Origin: Nannochloropsis salina CCMP1776
Taxonomy: Eukaryota > Sar > Eustigmatophyceae > Eustigmatales > Monodopsidaceae
Length of the DNA stretch: 64,000 nucleotides
Direction of reading: 5' to 3'
Assembly: GCA_004565275.1 (NCBI GenBank)
Contig: SDOX01000016.1
Location: 425,989 to 489,988, forward strand
Below the pieces are notes generated by a model. It was not told where the DNA came from and made no database searches. It was given only the letters and a program-made list of their open reading frames with translations. A program made the position numbers and the translations under genes. Each line of letters begins with the position of its first letter. The first letter of the stretch is position 1. This document shows, piece by piece, positions 10,623 through 21,590 of the stretch.

Positions 10623-12461
10623 CTAGGGGAACATGGGCGGAGAGAGGAGACCGGTCGTCTCCGGGTACCCAAACATGACATTGAAGTTCTGGACGGCCTG
10701 ACCTGAGGCCCCCTGGGGAGATGACACGGCAAAAGACGGCAAGTATGAGTGATGTGTTGACATTCGAGGGCTCAAATTGCTGAGGAGGAAGCGCGCTGGG
10801 CCGTACAGGGGGCTCAACGTCCGCCACTTTGAGCGTTGAAAGTAGGGAGAGTATTGAGGCGAAAGGCCTGTAAGCTCCATCGCAGCTTTCACACACGCGA
10901 GTCGCCTCTTACCTTGACCAAGTTGTCTATCGCGCTGACGATGATGGCCCGCCCCGGGACGCGGTCCGCGAAGACGTTGATAAAGCAGTGGTTGCTTCCC
11001 CGCACGAGCCGGGTCTCGGGCACCTTGCTGCCCTCCAGAACATGCACAAAAGGCTCCTGTGCGTACACGCCCTGCAAGTGCGCCTTCAAATCTGCGGCTG
11101 TCTTACCTGGGGCGGTTTTCACGTAGATGGACTCGAGGATCCCGCGTGACATGGGCATCAAGTGCGGCGTGAAGTTGATGACCACCTCCTTGCCGCCTGC
11201 CGCCTCCCGGAGGCCTTGCTCGATCTCGGGAGCGTGTCGGTGGGAAGCAATGCCGTAGGCAGAGATCCCATCCGTGACTTCGCAGTAGAGAATGTTCTGG
11301 GGTGTGGAAAAACGGGAGCATTCACAATACGGTTGAGGGTGACGCGGCTGGTCGATACGGCGCGTTATCCTCACCACCCCACTCGCGCTTAGTGAATCCT
11401 CCCTTTAGCTTCTTCGCGCCATGTGTACCCTATGACTCCCTTCCTACCTGCTTCAGGGAGCGCCCCGCGCCTGTCGTGCCTGACTTGGCGTCGATGATGA
11501 TGTCTTCCTGGGAGATCAGGCCGCTCCGCAGGAGCGGCACGAGCGGGAGCTGGGCCGCGGTAGGATAGCAGCCAGGATTGGCCACCAGCCGGCAAGCTTT
11601 CACCTGATCGCGGCTAAACTCTGTGATGGCATAGACGGCCTCTTTCTGGAGCTCGGGGGCCTTGTGCTCGCCCCCGTACCACTGCTTGTACACCTCGATG
11701 TCCGCGAGCCTGAAGTCGGCGGATAGGTCCACCACCTTGACGCTGGGCGGCAACGAGGCGATCACCAGCTGGGTGGTGGCGTGTGGAAGGCAGCAGAAGA
11801 TGATGTCGACCTCCTGGCCCCACTTCTCGGGAGACATGTCCTCAAATTTGCTGAGCCTGGGGAGACCCTGGTTCGAACAAAGGGACGGACGTATTCGATT
11901 TGAGTCTTTCGTCTAAGCGTCTTTCGTCTAAGCACTGTCTGACTTTAGGCGCTATATGATTAAACCACTCCTCTTCCTGCACCTGGTTTTCGTCACGACT
12001 CTTCATCGAGATGAAGCGCAGCTTTCAGTGAGACGCACCTTCACGTAGCTGAACTGCGGAAAGACCTCGCTGAAAGCCAGGCCTGCCGAGCGATCCGCCG
12101 TAAGGTATTTGATATTGGCATGTGGATGCTGCAGAAGGATGCGCATCAATTCCGCACCCGTGTACCCAGAAGCACCCAAAATGCCGATCCTCGCGCTGGG
12201 CACCGATGACCCCCCTCTGGCAGCGGACAAGGTCGTTGTACGACCTCGTCGAGGGTTGAGATCACAGGTCGTCTGCATGGATGGTGTAATACATCATCGC
12301 GTCAAATGCGCACGCGGTAAGAAGCCCGATTCATCACTCACCAATGCCTTGGTACGTCCAAAGGGGCTAGCGCTAAATTGAAGGAAGAAAGTCTGTGCGG
12401 AGGCCACCAGAAGGCAGAAGCAGCTCACTGTTCTCCACAACGACGCGACGTTGTGCACCAT
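10623..12461 (-). CDS. argC: N-acetyl-gamma-glutamyl-phosphate reductase, plastid (ArgC)
   Basis: ArgC reduces N-acetyl-glutamyl-phosphate with NADPH to the semialdehyde in arginine synthesis. Five exons join in frame with GT-AG borders: 12342-12461, 12039-12272, 11448-11867, 10913-11296 and 10623-10712, giving 415 residues. Exon 1 encodes only a targeting peptide: a hydrophobic core (CFCLLVASAQ) followed by a Phe-rich junction (TFFLQFSASPFG), so the protein should go to the plastid. The enzyme begins with the Rossmann motif GILGASGYTGAEL. The active-site Cys lies in ANPGCYPTA, and HLMPMSRGILESIYV and RGSNHCFINVFADR are family signatures. The intron at 11868-12038 carries a 15-bp tandem duplication. 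An alternative ATG at 12278 inside the exon-2 acceptor would lose the presequence. Confidence 0.95.
11904..11933. repeat. 15-bp perfect tandem duplication in an ArgC intron
   Basis: The unit gtctttcgtctaagc occurs twice in direct succession (11904-11918 and 11919-11933), inside the intron between exons 2 and 3 of ArgC. It looks like a recent slippage duplication with no coding effect. Confidence 0.9.
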
Positions 12462-12943
12462 ATTATTTGCTTCCTCCTGCGATATGAATGGAAATCAAGT
12501 ACTCAGTGTCAAGCTTGCGTCCATACGTGGATTTTCAGGAGTTTGTCGCGGGACACGATGGGGTGGGGCGTCAGGAGACGCTCTTCGCCGCTTCCAGGCA
12601 TTTGGCGACTTAACCCACATTTGTAGAAATGTCGAGAGGGGCGGGCTTGATTTATGATACAGGTGGGTATGATACGGTTGCACCTCGTACTGGGAGATAG
12701 CGGCATGCGTGTTCATTTCTCCGTCTGACTCCGAGCAGGAAGGGGCTTGAATTGAACGAGAAGAGCCAAGTATCTTACATATCAAATTGATCGCTGTGCG
12801 TCCCATCGCTTGAAAGCGTAGCTTCGACATTCATATACATTTGATGTGTTCATATATACACCTTCACTGAACAGGCAGCAGAGAAGTTGTACGGGGGTGG
12901 GTGACACTTTCCGAACGCGAGGCGATAAAATACAAGCAGTAAT
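12279..12943. other. Divergent region between ArgC and the cupin gene
   Basis: The left part (12342-12461) is the first ArgC exon. The remaining 480 or so bases separate two divergent starts and should hold both promoters. I see no further gene. The AT-rich piece around 12780-12880 is the most promoter-like part. Confidence 0.4.
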
Positions 12944-13672
12944 ATGGACACACAAAGAATAGACACGGCGAGTGATCATGCTCAGAAAATCCCATCAGGA
13001 GGGGACGGGGCAGCGAGCGTGAAGCAACCCAGCGTTGTCAGGCATGATGGTCCTCTTGTATGCATAGACCGTGGCCAATCTGCTCTTCCCGAGCAAGGCT
13101 ACGACTTTGTAATGGAGGCGCTTGGATGTGATTTGGGGAGCGATCTCCTGGGGTCCAGCAAGGAGGAGTACGGGGCACGATGGCTGAGAGAAGCACGATT
13201 GCGCTTTCAAGAGCGGAGACACGAGAAGACGTGGGAGAAGTTCTGGGAGAATGGGGGCAAGTGCGGTGGGCGGTGCACATACTGGGCTATCCTGCAGGTT
13301 CCTTCGGACAGATCATTTGACCTTCACGTCCACCCGAGCTTTGAGGTCCTCCACGTCCTTCGCGGAAGGCTTTACGAGAGGCGCATGCTCGGCCCCCCTC
13401 TATCCCTAGCAGAGGAGGAAGGCAGGTCAGTTGGGGAGATGGCGCCTGTGGACCTATCTGGGCTGTGCCCGCCTCCCGACTTCCGGGATGGTGTCTTCCA
13501 GGAGGACACGATCAACGTGAACGAGATGGGCAGCGTCCATCAAAGCTGGACCGGCAAGGAGGGCTGCATCGTTTTATTATTGTGGGCCGGAGGGCATTGC
13601 TTTATTGATGGGGCGTGTTTGCCGCAGGGCTATGAAAAGGGTGGATGCTGTACAGAGAGCGTGAAGGATTGA
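12944..13672 (+). CDS. Cupin-fold protein (ChrR-like), function unknown
   Basis: This is an intronless 242-residue protein with an ATG at 12944. A single cupin barrel covers about residues 110-225. Its first motif reads FDLHVHPSFEVLHVLRGRLYERR, with two His and a Glu in the positions used to bind metal. The second part has NVNEMGSVHQSWTGKEGCIVLLLWAGGH, giving another His. A long insert between the motifs holds PPPDFRDGVFQEDT. This pattern resembles small anti-sigma ChrR-like cupins and dioxygenase-type cupins, but I cannot assign a substrate. No signal peptide or membrane segment is present, so it is probably cytosolic. Confidence 0.75.
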   Translation: MDTQRIDTASDHAQKIPSGGDGAASVKQPSVVRHDGPLVCIDRGQSALPEQGYDFVMEALGCDLGSDLLGSSKEEYGARWLREARLRFQERRHEKTWEKFWENGGKCGGRCTYWAILQVPSDRSFDLHVHPSFEVLHVLRGRLYERRMLGPPLSLAEEEGRSVGEMAPVDLSGLCPPPDFRDGVFQEDTINVNEMGSVHQSWTGKEGCIVLLLWAGGHCFIDGACLPQGYEKGGCCTESVKD

Positions 13673-14003
13673 AAGTTCCCCCGTCTGAATCTGGTATCCG
13701 GTATGCGATGTAGCGGGACAAGGGTGAAAAGGGGCGAAATGCGAAAAATGAAGCAAAGCGAAGCACACTTTGACGATCTCCATCCTTTTTTGGGGGGGAG
13801 CCCAATGTCGTCTTATAGGAGGGCGGATTTTCTTCCTGCGTCCTAAAAATAAAATGCAACGGAGGACTTTACAGCAAACTCAGTTGGACGCTCAGACATC
13901 GAACCGTCGTCAAAGACAGTCTAGAAGGCGTTGGGCATGTCGGGCAGGCTCTGTGGGCCGCTTTCTCCACTTCCCCCTTCCTCCCCTTCCTATCCCCCCC
14001 CCT
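13673..14003. other. Convergent 3' intergenic region
   Basis: This lies between the ends of the cupin gene and the cyclin gene. It contains pyrimidine-rich tracts near 13965-14020 but no gene that I recognise. Confidence 0.5.
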
Positions 14004-15594
14004 TTACACCACTCCCGTCAACTCCAGAGATGAGACCATCATGAACTTAGCCGCTCCGTACTTCTTGCGGATGGCCTGAAGGGTCTGGGATCTGGAGTGA
14101 AGCCACGGTGAAAGGACGCGCAGGCAAGGAAGGAGAGCCTCCTCGCTGTACTTGGTGTAGTGGTTCAAGGTGGGCGACCAGGATCGCATTCCGCAGTTTT
14201 TCCGTGCCAGGTAAACGGCGGCGGCGGCGACCATGGAGGGCAGGAAGCAGAGGACGTCCACCTCTTGCAGTGTGCGCTCCGCGATGTAGGAGGCGAGGAA
14301 GTAGAGCTTGTTGTCCGCGTGGCCCGCCTTGAGGAAGCGGACCAGGAAGCAGTGGGTGGTGCAGACTGTGACCTGAAACTTGAGCGTGGCGAGCATGAAA
14401 GCCTCCATGTCGATGATCTGCTTCCGCGTATAGGCGGCGTCAGTCATGTAGACTAGCTCCTTCACCTCCGGGGGGTAGATCTCTTCGTATTTGCAGGCGA
14501 TCAGAAAGGCGGTCACCCCCACGAGCTGAAGTTTGGGCCGAGGCACCTGCTTCCGGTCCAGGAAGCGGTCGATGAGATTGACCGTGAGGTAGAGCGTCTC
14601 GGGACAGCACTTGAATTTGTAGTGTACCTCCACCAGCCAGTCAACCAGGATGGCGCGCATCCGCACATTAATGTAAGGCTGCTTCTTCATGTAGCCCGGG
14701 TCATAGCCCGGGCGGCACTCCTTCTCCCGGTAGTGCGAGTATTGGGACTCGACGTAGTCCACACAGGCCAGGGGGTTGGAGGCATCCACCGCGTCGATGT
14801 CGTCCACCCCCAGGCCCAGTACGGGCTGCGGAAGAGGGTGAGAGAGGGAAGGTAGACAGTCCAAGGGTGAGCTTATAGTTCACAGGGGAAAGTCTGCACA
14901 ACTTCACGTACCCGCGCAGTGGAATACTTGAGGGTCATGCCCTGGAGGTCCTCGATGATGGCGCCCAGAGCCTCCTGGGACTCCGCCTGGATTGCTTCCT
15001 GAGGCTGTCAGGACGACGATTATTTGCGTTAGCGTTCACTCGTCCACATCTTCCGTATATTTTCCCATCCATATACCATACGCACGGCTCCCACCTCGGT
15101 CACTTTTGCGTACTCACCATCTCTGAAGCCTCCTCGATGTGCATGTCGATTTCTTCTACCTCCTGAATTAAGTCCATGTCATCCACCGCTTCTTCCCGCC
15201 GTTTGCCGTCCATATCTGATTTCTGCGGTGCTGGAAGAGGTTGTTCATAAAGCACGGGTGGCGGCGCCACCGAAGCCAAGCCAAGACTGGAGTTTGCACC
15301 TGGAAGGGGCCCCTCTCCGGCCGCTGCAGTTGCCCACATGGCGCGTGTCATAGCTTTGCTGGTATTATGCTGTCCCGGCTTTCCCGAAGGCGCGCCTCTG
15401 TTGTTGGTAATGTCGCCGAGTGCACGCCTGGAGGCACCCGAGGCAAGGCCGCTGCGAGTAGAGACGCCGGGCTTGATCAACGGACCAAGGCAATCTGGTC
15501 CTTGGGGTCCGTCGTCTGTTGCCAGCGCCTCATGCTCGTACGAGGACGAATGCTTGCCATGGAATGTGGCAGCTTCACTGCGTGTAGCATGCAT
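14004..15594 (-). CDS. Mitotic B-type cyclin
   Basis: B-type cyclins activate CDK1 for entry into mitosis and are destroyed by the APC/C. Three exons join in frame: 15118-15594, 14912-15004 and 14004-14825, giving 463 residues from the ATG at 15594. Residues 56-64 read RRALGDITN, a perfect destruction box. The cyclin box has MRAILVDWLVEVHYKF, LYLTVNLIDRFL and LQLVGVTAFLIACKYEEIYPPEVKELVYMTD, and the second cyclin fold follows with FLARKNC-like and LNHYTKYSEE segments. The frame stays open about 45 codons upstream of the ATG, after a stop near 15740, without another ATG. An upstream exon giving a longer N-terminus is therefore possible; the proposed start already contains the destruction box. 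Confidence 0.93.
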
Positions 15595-16594
15595 AGCTGA
15601 TGTTTCTGCGTGTAGCGGGTAGAGATCGAATTCGCTTGAGTCAACGACCACGACTGTAATAGTCTTGTCGACTCGCGGAAGTGGCAACGACCACTCTGCA
15701 AGATCGTTCAGTTGATGAACCGGGAGGAGAAAGGCTGACTAAAATACGACAGCGCAAGCATGCTATTGGCGTGCAACAATCAAAGATCAGTTTCGATGAA
15801 CAGATTATTGCGGTCATTCCATGCCTTCGCGTAGCATGGAGTTGTTGACTTTCTTTTTTGCGGATCGAGCGGGGATGGGTCGGTCAGACATGGACGTTGC
15901 ACAATGAAGACACAGCCAAACGATTTCATAGCAGTTCCCGAGCAACCATCGCCAAGTACCACAGAAAAACAATCGATGCAGCGCTCTCTCACCATCTCAT
16001 GTCCACTCCTGCGTGTTTTACGCGCGGGGCGGGCAGCCAGGACGGTGATGGCACCCAGAGGCCGGGGCCGTTACCGTTGAAATTCGTATCGCTCCTTTGG
16101 CGGCAAAGCCCGCTCGAGCCTGTGGGAGACCGGGGGCCACGCGCACGGACCGGCATCGGGGTCGGGCAATCGCGGTGGGAAATCGGCTTGTATAATGAAA
16201 TTGTTACGTTGTGCGTCTTTTTTTCCTGCGGCTGTCATGACAGCAGCGCAACTTTGGTATGACTCGGCGTTCTGTTTCTTGGGTTGCTTGTCTACCTCCC
16301 CTCCCCCTACTGTTGCCCTAAAGACTCATAGCCCTTTTCTGAAATCCAAATACATTCCAATCAGGATTGCATGGAAGATATGTCGATAAACAAGGATGGT
16401 ACATCTTCTGTCGTACCAGTGTACTCTTTTTTTACGAACTGTCTGGTACGTCATAGACCACTTGGTATTTGTGAGTGACTGGGCAGTAGAGTATAGGTGT
16501 TCCTTCAAGCTTATGATTGGCCACTTTTTGATGATTCGTGAAACCAAAATGAGAAGTATCTTAGAGGACTTCAAGCTGAAAGGTCGCCCTGGAA
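15595..16594. other. Divergent intergenic region, no gene recognised
   Basis: This lies between the cyclin start (minus) and the SAM carrier start (plus) and should hold both promoters and possibly a 5' cyclin exon. A plus-strand open frame at 15858-16262 begins with an alternative codon and has no family content. The part from 16200 to 16590 is AT-rich. Confidence 0.4.
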
Positions 16595-17948
16595 ATGGGA
16601 AAAAATAAGTTTGTACGCTTGAAGTATGTACTCATTACTATTGCTTCTCAGGCTGGCGGCGCAGCGGGGACGGCCGTCGACATGTCATTATTCCCACTCG
16701 ACACAATTAAAACAAGGTAAGCGGATGGTACGTGTTGAAAATTGTGGGTTTCAAAGGGGAGAGTCCGAAAAAAAGTGTTGAAAGACACCATAACGAGAAA
16801 TCGCTGGTGGAGGTCTCGGGACCTCACGACAAAAGTCATAACATCCAGTAGGGCGAAGTAGTGGTATTTAAAACCATTCACTTACATTCCTGAGTGATTC
16901 TGTGTACATTTAGAGAGGCTAAAGCTATAATGCTAGTCTCAAGGCGGAGCCAGCCAGTTCACTTCGTAAAATGACATTTCTACCCGTACTACAGGCTTCA
17001 AGCTTCGGAGGGATTCTGGAAGGCTGGAGGATTTCGTGGGGTTTACAAAGGGCTTGGAGCAGCCGCAGCAGGATCAGCTCCAGGCGCTGCTCTCTTCTTT
17101 TCCATTTATGAAACAATCAAAATTGAGGCAGAGCCGTTAGTATCTGATCGCCTCGCGCCACTGGTGCACATGGTGGCAGCCTCGGTGGGGGAGACGGGTG
17201 CTTGTCTTATCCGGGTGCCGACCGAGAATGTGAAACAAAATTTGCAAGCAGGTAGATACAATACAAATGCGGAGGCGCTACGGACGATCTGGAAGCAGGA
17301 AGGTGTGATGGGCTTCTACAAAGGCTTCCTTTCTACGGTTTTTCGAGAGGTAACGCGAGCCATATGATACAGGGTCAAAATGGGAAGGAGCAGTGTGCAC
17401 CTCTTCTCCTTCCATACATGCGTACGACTAATCCTTTCAAAAGCCATAGGTGTGTTTGTTTCCTTACCAGACCTGGCACAAATCCAAGTTTTCACGAATT
17501 TCTGGGGGAATTTCTCTCTCTGTATCCCCAGATCCCCTTCTCGTTCCTCCAATTTCCCATGTACGAGGCAGCCAAAGCTTTCTGGGCGCAAGAGCAAGGG
17601 AGGCCCGTGTCGCCTCTTCAAGCGGCGGCGTGTGGATCCGTAGCCGGGGCAGTGGCTGCCGCAGTCACTACCCCTCTGGACGTGATCAAGACGCGCCTCA
17701 TTTTGGAAAAGGACATGCAGGGTCGGAAATATCACGGCATCGTCGACGTGTTCCGACGCGTGGTCGCGGAGGAGGGGCCCATGACGCTCTTCGCCGGGGT
17801 CGCCCCAAGGGTGATGTGGATCACGATTGGCGGATTCGTTTATTTTGGAGCCTACGAGGAGGTGCGGCGCTTGCTTTCTCCTGTCTTCCCTCCACCTCAT
17901 CCGCATTTTCCCGATGCCAAAAACCCTGGAAAAGTAGGAATCTTGTAA
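16595..17948 (+). CDS. S-adenosylmethionine carrier (mitochondrial carrier family, SLC25A26-like)
   Basis: Carriers of this family exchange S-adenosylmethionine for S-adenosylhomocysteine across the inner membrane of mitochondria or plastids. Three exons join in frame: 16595-16716, 16995-17349 and 17532-17948, giving 297 residues, the usual length. The three carrier repeats show their signatures: FPLDTIKTRLQ, RVPTENVKQNLQ and TPLDVIKTRLI. The segments SEGFWKAGGFRGVYKGLGAAAAGSAPGAALFF and MWITIGGFVYFGAYE are typical of the SAM carrier branch. The second repeat has PTENVK rather than PXDXXK, as in known SAM carriers. The start ATG at 16595 gives a short N-terminus; a possible acceptor (TTCTCAG) at 16644-16650 means an upstream exon cannot be ruled out. 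Confidence 0.92.
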
Positions 17949-18324
17949 ACAAGTGGGTGCGGCGCCCACTTTCAAGCTGAACGCCCGTAGAGGAACATGA
18001 CAACAAAGCAAATCCATATCATGCTTGTACCCGTCGTCCGGACTTATCCTTAGGGATGGTTATTTTCGTTCTTATTTGGTCCCAAACGCCCCCGACACGC
18101 GATATTTCCGCTTACAAGTTGGCCACTATGGCGTGCCAAGCCTTTCCGTCCAAAACATAACTTCATGTCAAATCTAACGACCTCACAATCTTTGCCATCC
18201 CCTCCCCTGCACCCTTGGATCCTGCTTCTGCAGGCTCCCTCCGTCAAAACACCTTCCCTCCGGGACTTCGGGCTCTCATCCCACAAATTCCGCACAGCGA
18301 ACTTCCCACTCTCCTCCTTCCCTA
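17949..18324. other. Convergent 3' intergenic region
   Basis: This lies between the ends of the SAM carrier and ATAD3 genes. I see no gene in it. Confidence 0.5.
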
Positions 18325-20276
18325 CTACTTTGAAGATGGCCCCTCACCGTCCGTGACCAGAGCCTCCCACACCTTCCCCTCCACTCCGGGACCCCCCGGC
18401 AGGGACGCCTCGAACCAGTCTTTCTTTTTCCTCTTGGACGCCAGGTGTTGCTCCAGCACCCGCAGGTACAGTTCCTTGTCCAAAGTTGCTGCTCCTTCTC
18501 TCGCTCCATATGCTGCTGCTTGCCACGCTATCGCCAACTTTGAGATCTCTCGGCCCGAGAACCCAACCGTGACCTTCGCTGCGTATTTCACCTCCTCCTC
18601 TCCGATCCCCTCCACCGTTATGGGCCGCGCCTTGGTCGATGGTGGGTTGAGGACGTATTTTTCTAGGTAGATGGTGACCATCTCCAGCCGCTCTTCCTCC
18701 CCCGGGAGATTGAAGTCGACCATCTCGTCGATGCGGTCGTTGATAGCCCAGTCGAACTGCTCGGGCTGGTTCGAGGCGAAGACTACCATGAACTTGTCGC
18801 TGGCTTCCCCTGTCCGGTACAGGAAGGCATTCAAGGCATTCCTGAGCTCCTCAGACATATGCTCCGTGCTGCGTCGGCGCAAAAAGGCGTCTGCTTCGTC
18901 CACAAAGAGGAGCACGCCCTTCCGCGTAGTGCCCGCCCAGTCGAAGACCTTGTGGATCTCCGTCACTGCCTCCTTGCCCAAGGGCGCAACGTCTCCGCCT
19001 GTCAGAATCGCATAGTCCAGACCGGAGTTCGCGGCCAAGCCCTTGGCAAAGAGGGTCTTGCCCGTCCCTGGGGGGCCGTGCAGGAGCAAGTTCCGGAAGG
19101 GAGCCCCGTTCGCCTTGGTATTGGCGGTGGAAATGGCCACGCGCGTCAGCCGCTCCGTCAGGCCCTTCTCCAGCACCACCCCCTTGAGCGCGTCCTCTGC
19201 CTTAGTGGTGGAGAGGAGCCGGCGGAGGGAGGGTACAGGGTTCCGCAGCACCTGGAGGGCGGTGCGGCGAGAGGTGTCCCGGACCAGGGAGGGCTTCCCC
19301 AGCCGCGCCTCGATGTAGCGCCCTGCCACCCCAGTGGATGTCTTGGCCGCGTAGACCCCCAGGGCTACAGCCGAGAGCGTCACCGCCGCGGAGGTCAAGC
19401 GCTCTTTGTCGGTCAGGAACTCCTGCAGTCCCTTGCCCAACTCGGTGCTCGCGAGTTTGATCCCTTCCAGGACGGTTTCTCGGTACTCTTTCGCCTCGGC
19501 CCGCGCCTGCGCCACCCGTAAGTCGTGGTTTTGCCGCTCCTGCTTAATCCGTCCCTCTGTCTCGGCTTTTACCCGCGCCAATTCCGTCTGCTGCCGGAGC
19601 TCCGCCTCGTACTCGAGCGTCTTGCGCTTGATAGCCTCCTGCTTGGCAAGGTACTCTTCCTGCTTCCGAAGCTCTTCTTCTTTCCGATACTTCTCTGCGT
19701 TCAGCTGATCCACGTACCGCTTACGCTCCAGCTGGTCCCTGTACTCGGCCCTCCGCTTTTCGTGCTCTGTCTGCGAGTCCAAGGTCTTGCGGGCTTCTTC
19801 TCCTTCCTTCTGGGCACGCTGGATCTCCAAACTCTTCACGTGTGCCTCATACTCTGTACGTCTCGCCTCCGCCTCCCGTTGTTTGCTTACTTCTTGTAGC
19901 TCAATCAATTTTAGGGCCTCGCGGGCATTTGTGGACTTGTCGAGCTCCTTGGCGGCTTTGGCAGCGCTGCGCATCGGGTAGAGTGATGGAAGGAAATATA
20001 TGTCACACGAATACCACATGAGTATGGCGTTAAAATCAAGATTGAGGTAGAGCTAAGACAACCGTTTCCAGCATCTGGAATAGCATACAATTTCTCCACC
20101 ATACCCCCCTACCGTTCGAGTCCTGACGGGTCGAAGAGGCCCGAGCCTTTTCCCCCGCCTTTGTTGCCTCGAGAGCTACTGCTGTCTCCCTCATCATCCT
20201 CCGGTCCCCCCAAGGCCTGCGCCAGCGCTTTCCCCCCCGCCGTATCCGGCTTTTTGGGGAAAATTCCGCTGAACAT
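18325..20276 (-). CDS. ATAD3: ATAD3-like mitochondrial AAA+ ATPase
   Basis: ATAD3 spans the mitochondrial inner membrane and is tied to nucleoids, cristae and lipid handling. Two exons, 20113-20276 and 18325-19966, give 601 residues. The split codon restores FDPSGLER|AAKAAKELDKS, the family's N-terminal signature. A long charged coiled coil (about 75-230) is followed by a membrane segment at about 245-263 (LTSAAVTLSAVALGVYAA). The AAA domain has Walker A GPPGTGKT (352-359), Walker B LLFVDEADAF (about 406-416) and the second-region Arg segment FLRRRSTEHMSEELRNALNAFL. The ATG at 20276 (MFSGIFPKKP) matches the short start of other ATAD3 proteins; a longer GTG-started frame upstream is ignored. 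Confidence 0.95.
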
Positions 20277-21590
20277 AAGCCTGTGGGTGTCGTCGTTGCG
20301 GAGTTCGGTGCGTAGGGGCACAATGAGAATGCGTTCCTGCTGACAGTCGCGCTCTTCCACTATTCTAGCCCATTATCTTATCAAATCAAGCGCTCATCTG
20401 CATTATTTTCTTCGTGTGTTGCGCTTTCAACCTGTAGAACGAGTTTTTGCGCGCTCCAAAAAAGGCTCTTGTAGCTAGATAACGTATGAATTACTATGGA
20501 CTACCTTCCTGCATGCTATGCCGAGATACTTCAGCCGTGATACCAATTAAAACTTCCCACGAGCACATCTAGCAATAAAGTACTGTGTTGTACACACTAA
20601 GGGATGCGAGACCTCTTTATGGCGGCCAGGAAACAAAGTTGGAAGGCGAGAATATTTGTTGGAGGGTCTCAGTGAAAGTGACGAAGCGAGAGGAAGAGCT
20701 TATGTCCGTCCGATGCACGTGACGTCACGCAAAAGTGGCAGAGAGGCAATGGCCTCGTCTGGAGTGCAGGGATAGTTTAATTGCTCCTGCAGTGTTGATG
20801 TTTTTTAAATCCGACATGGACTTTCTTTTATAATGGGTAATTTTGTGCCTCTCAAATTTCACCGTTAACCTTTTCTGATGAGAGTCGCACTCTGGTGGCG
20901 CCTTATGCAATTTTCAATTAATTTCGGAAATCCATGCGTCAACAACATACCCTTCTTACATGCATATCCTTCCGATACAAGATTGTCTGTATATAGCGGT
21001 GCTTTTCTTGGAAGTCGGATGATACAGGTCGGAATTTCCGCCGAAACATATATAATTTTCTCCAGGCGGCTCGAAGGAAATCTCTTACATGGAAATTTAC
21101 AAGAGCTTTGTGTCGGGTAGGGCGTATCACCCACATATAATATCAATTCATGAGGTGCTTCGCAGTGTCTTATGGAAGGCGTCGCATTGTAGACACGCTA
21201 ATTGCAACGCTCAAACGTCCCTCGCGTTTCACAAGGCGTTCTTGAGACAAATATGTAATTCTGACGTTCTCTCCATTGACGAAAGAGATAGAAAGAACTG
21301 AGTGTTAGCCATACATTTAGCGAGAATAGCAGTCTGCCCCTTTTCCGTTGATTGTGCGTTTCTCGCACAATCCAATTTTTGTGAAGACCGAGCGGATCGC
21401 CCCCAGTCGTCACGTCAACATGGAAAGATACTCTTGAAGGGCCGCTGTGCACCACAAAGCGCCGCACATTTATAAGCTTCATCTCAATTCTGCATCTTCC
21501 ATACCCTGGAAGCTTCTTGGTCTTACCGTGGAGGTTGTGAGAGGCCAGCTTCCTGACCGCCCATGTCTTCTTTTCCAGCCCCCTTCCGTC
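20277..21590. other. Intergenic, AT-richer, no gene recognised
   Basis: This 1.3 kb stretch lies upstream of ATAD3 and downstream of the GH9 gene. Composition is clearly AT-richer than the genes. Several open frames of 60-94 codons exist on both strands, but none shows a domain or a supported exon structure. Confidence 0.4.

Noticed and set aside
11860-11882. ggttcgaac string resembling a tRNA T-loop
   Set aside because: It lies at an ArgC exon border, and no acceptor, D or anticodon stems can be formed around it.
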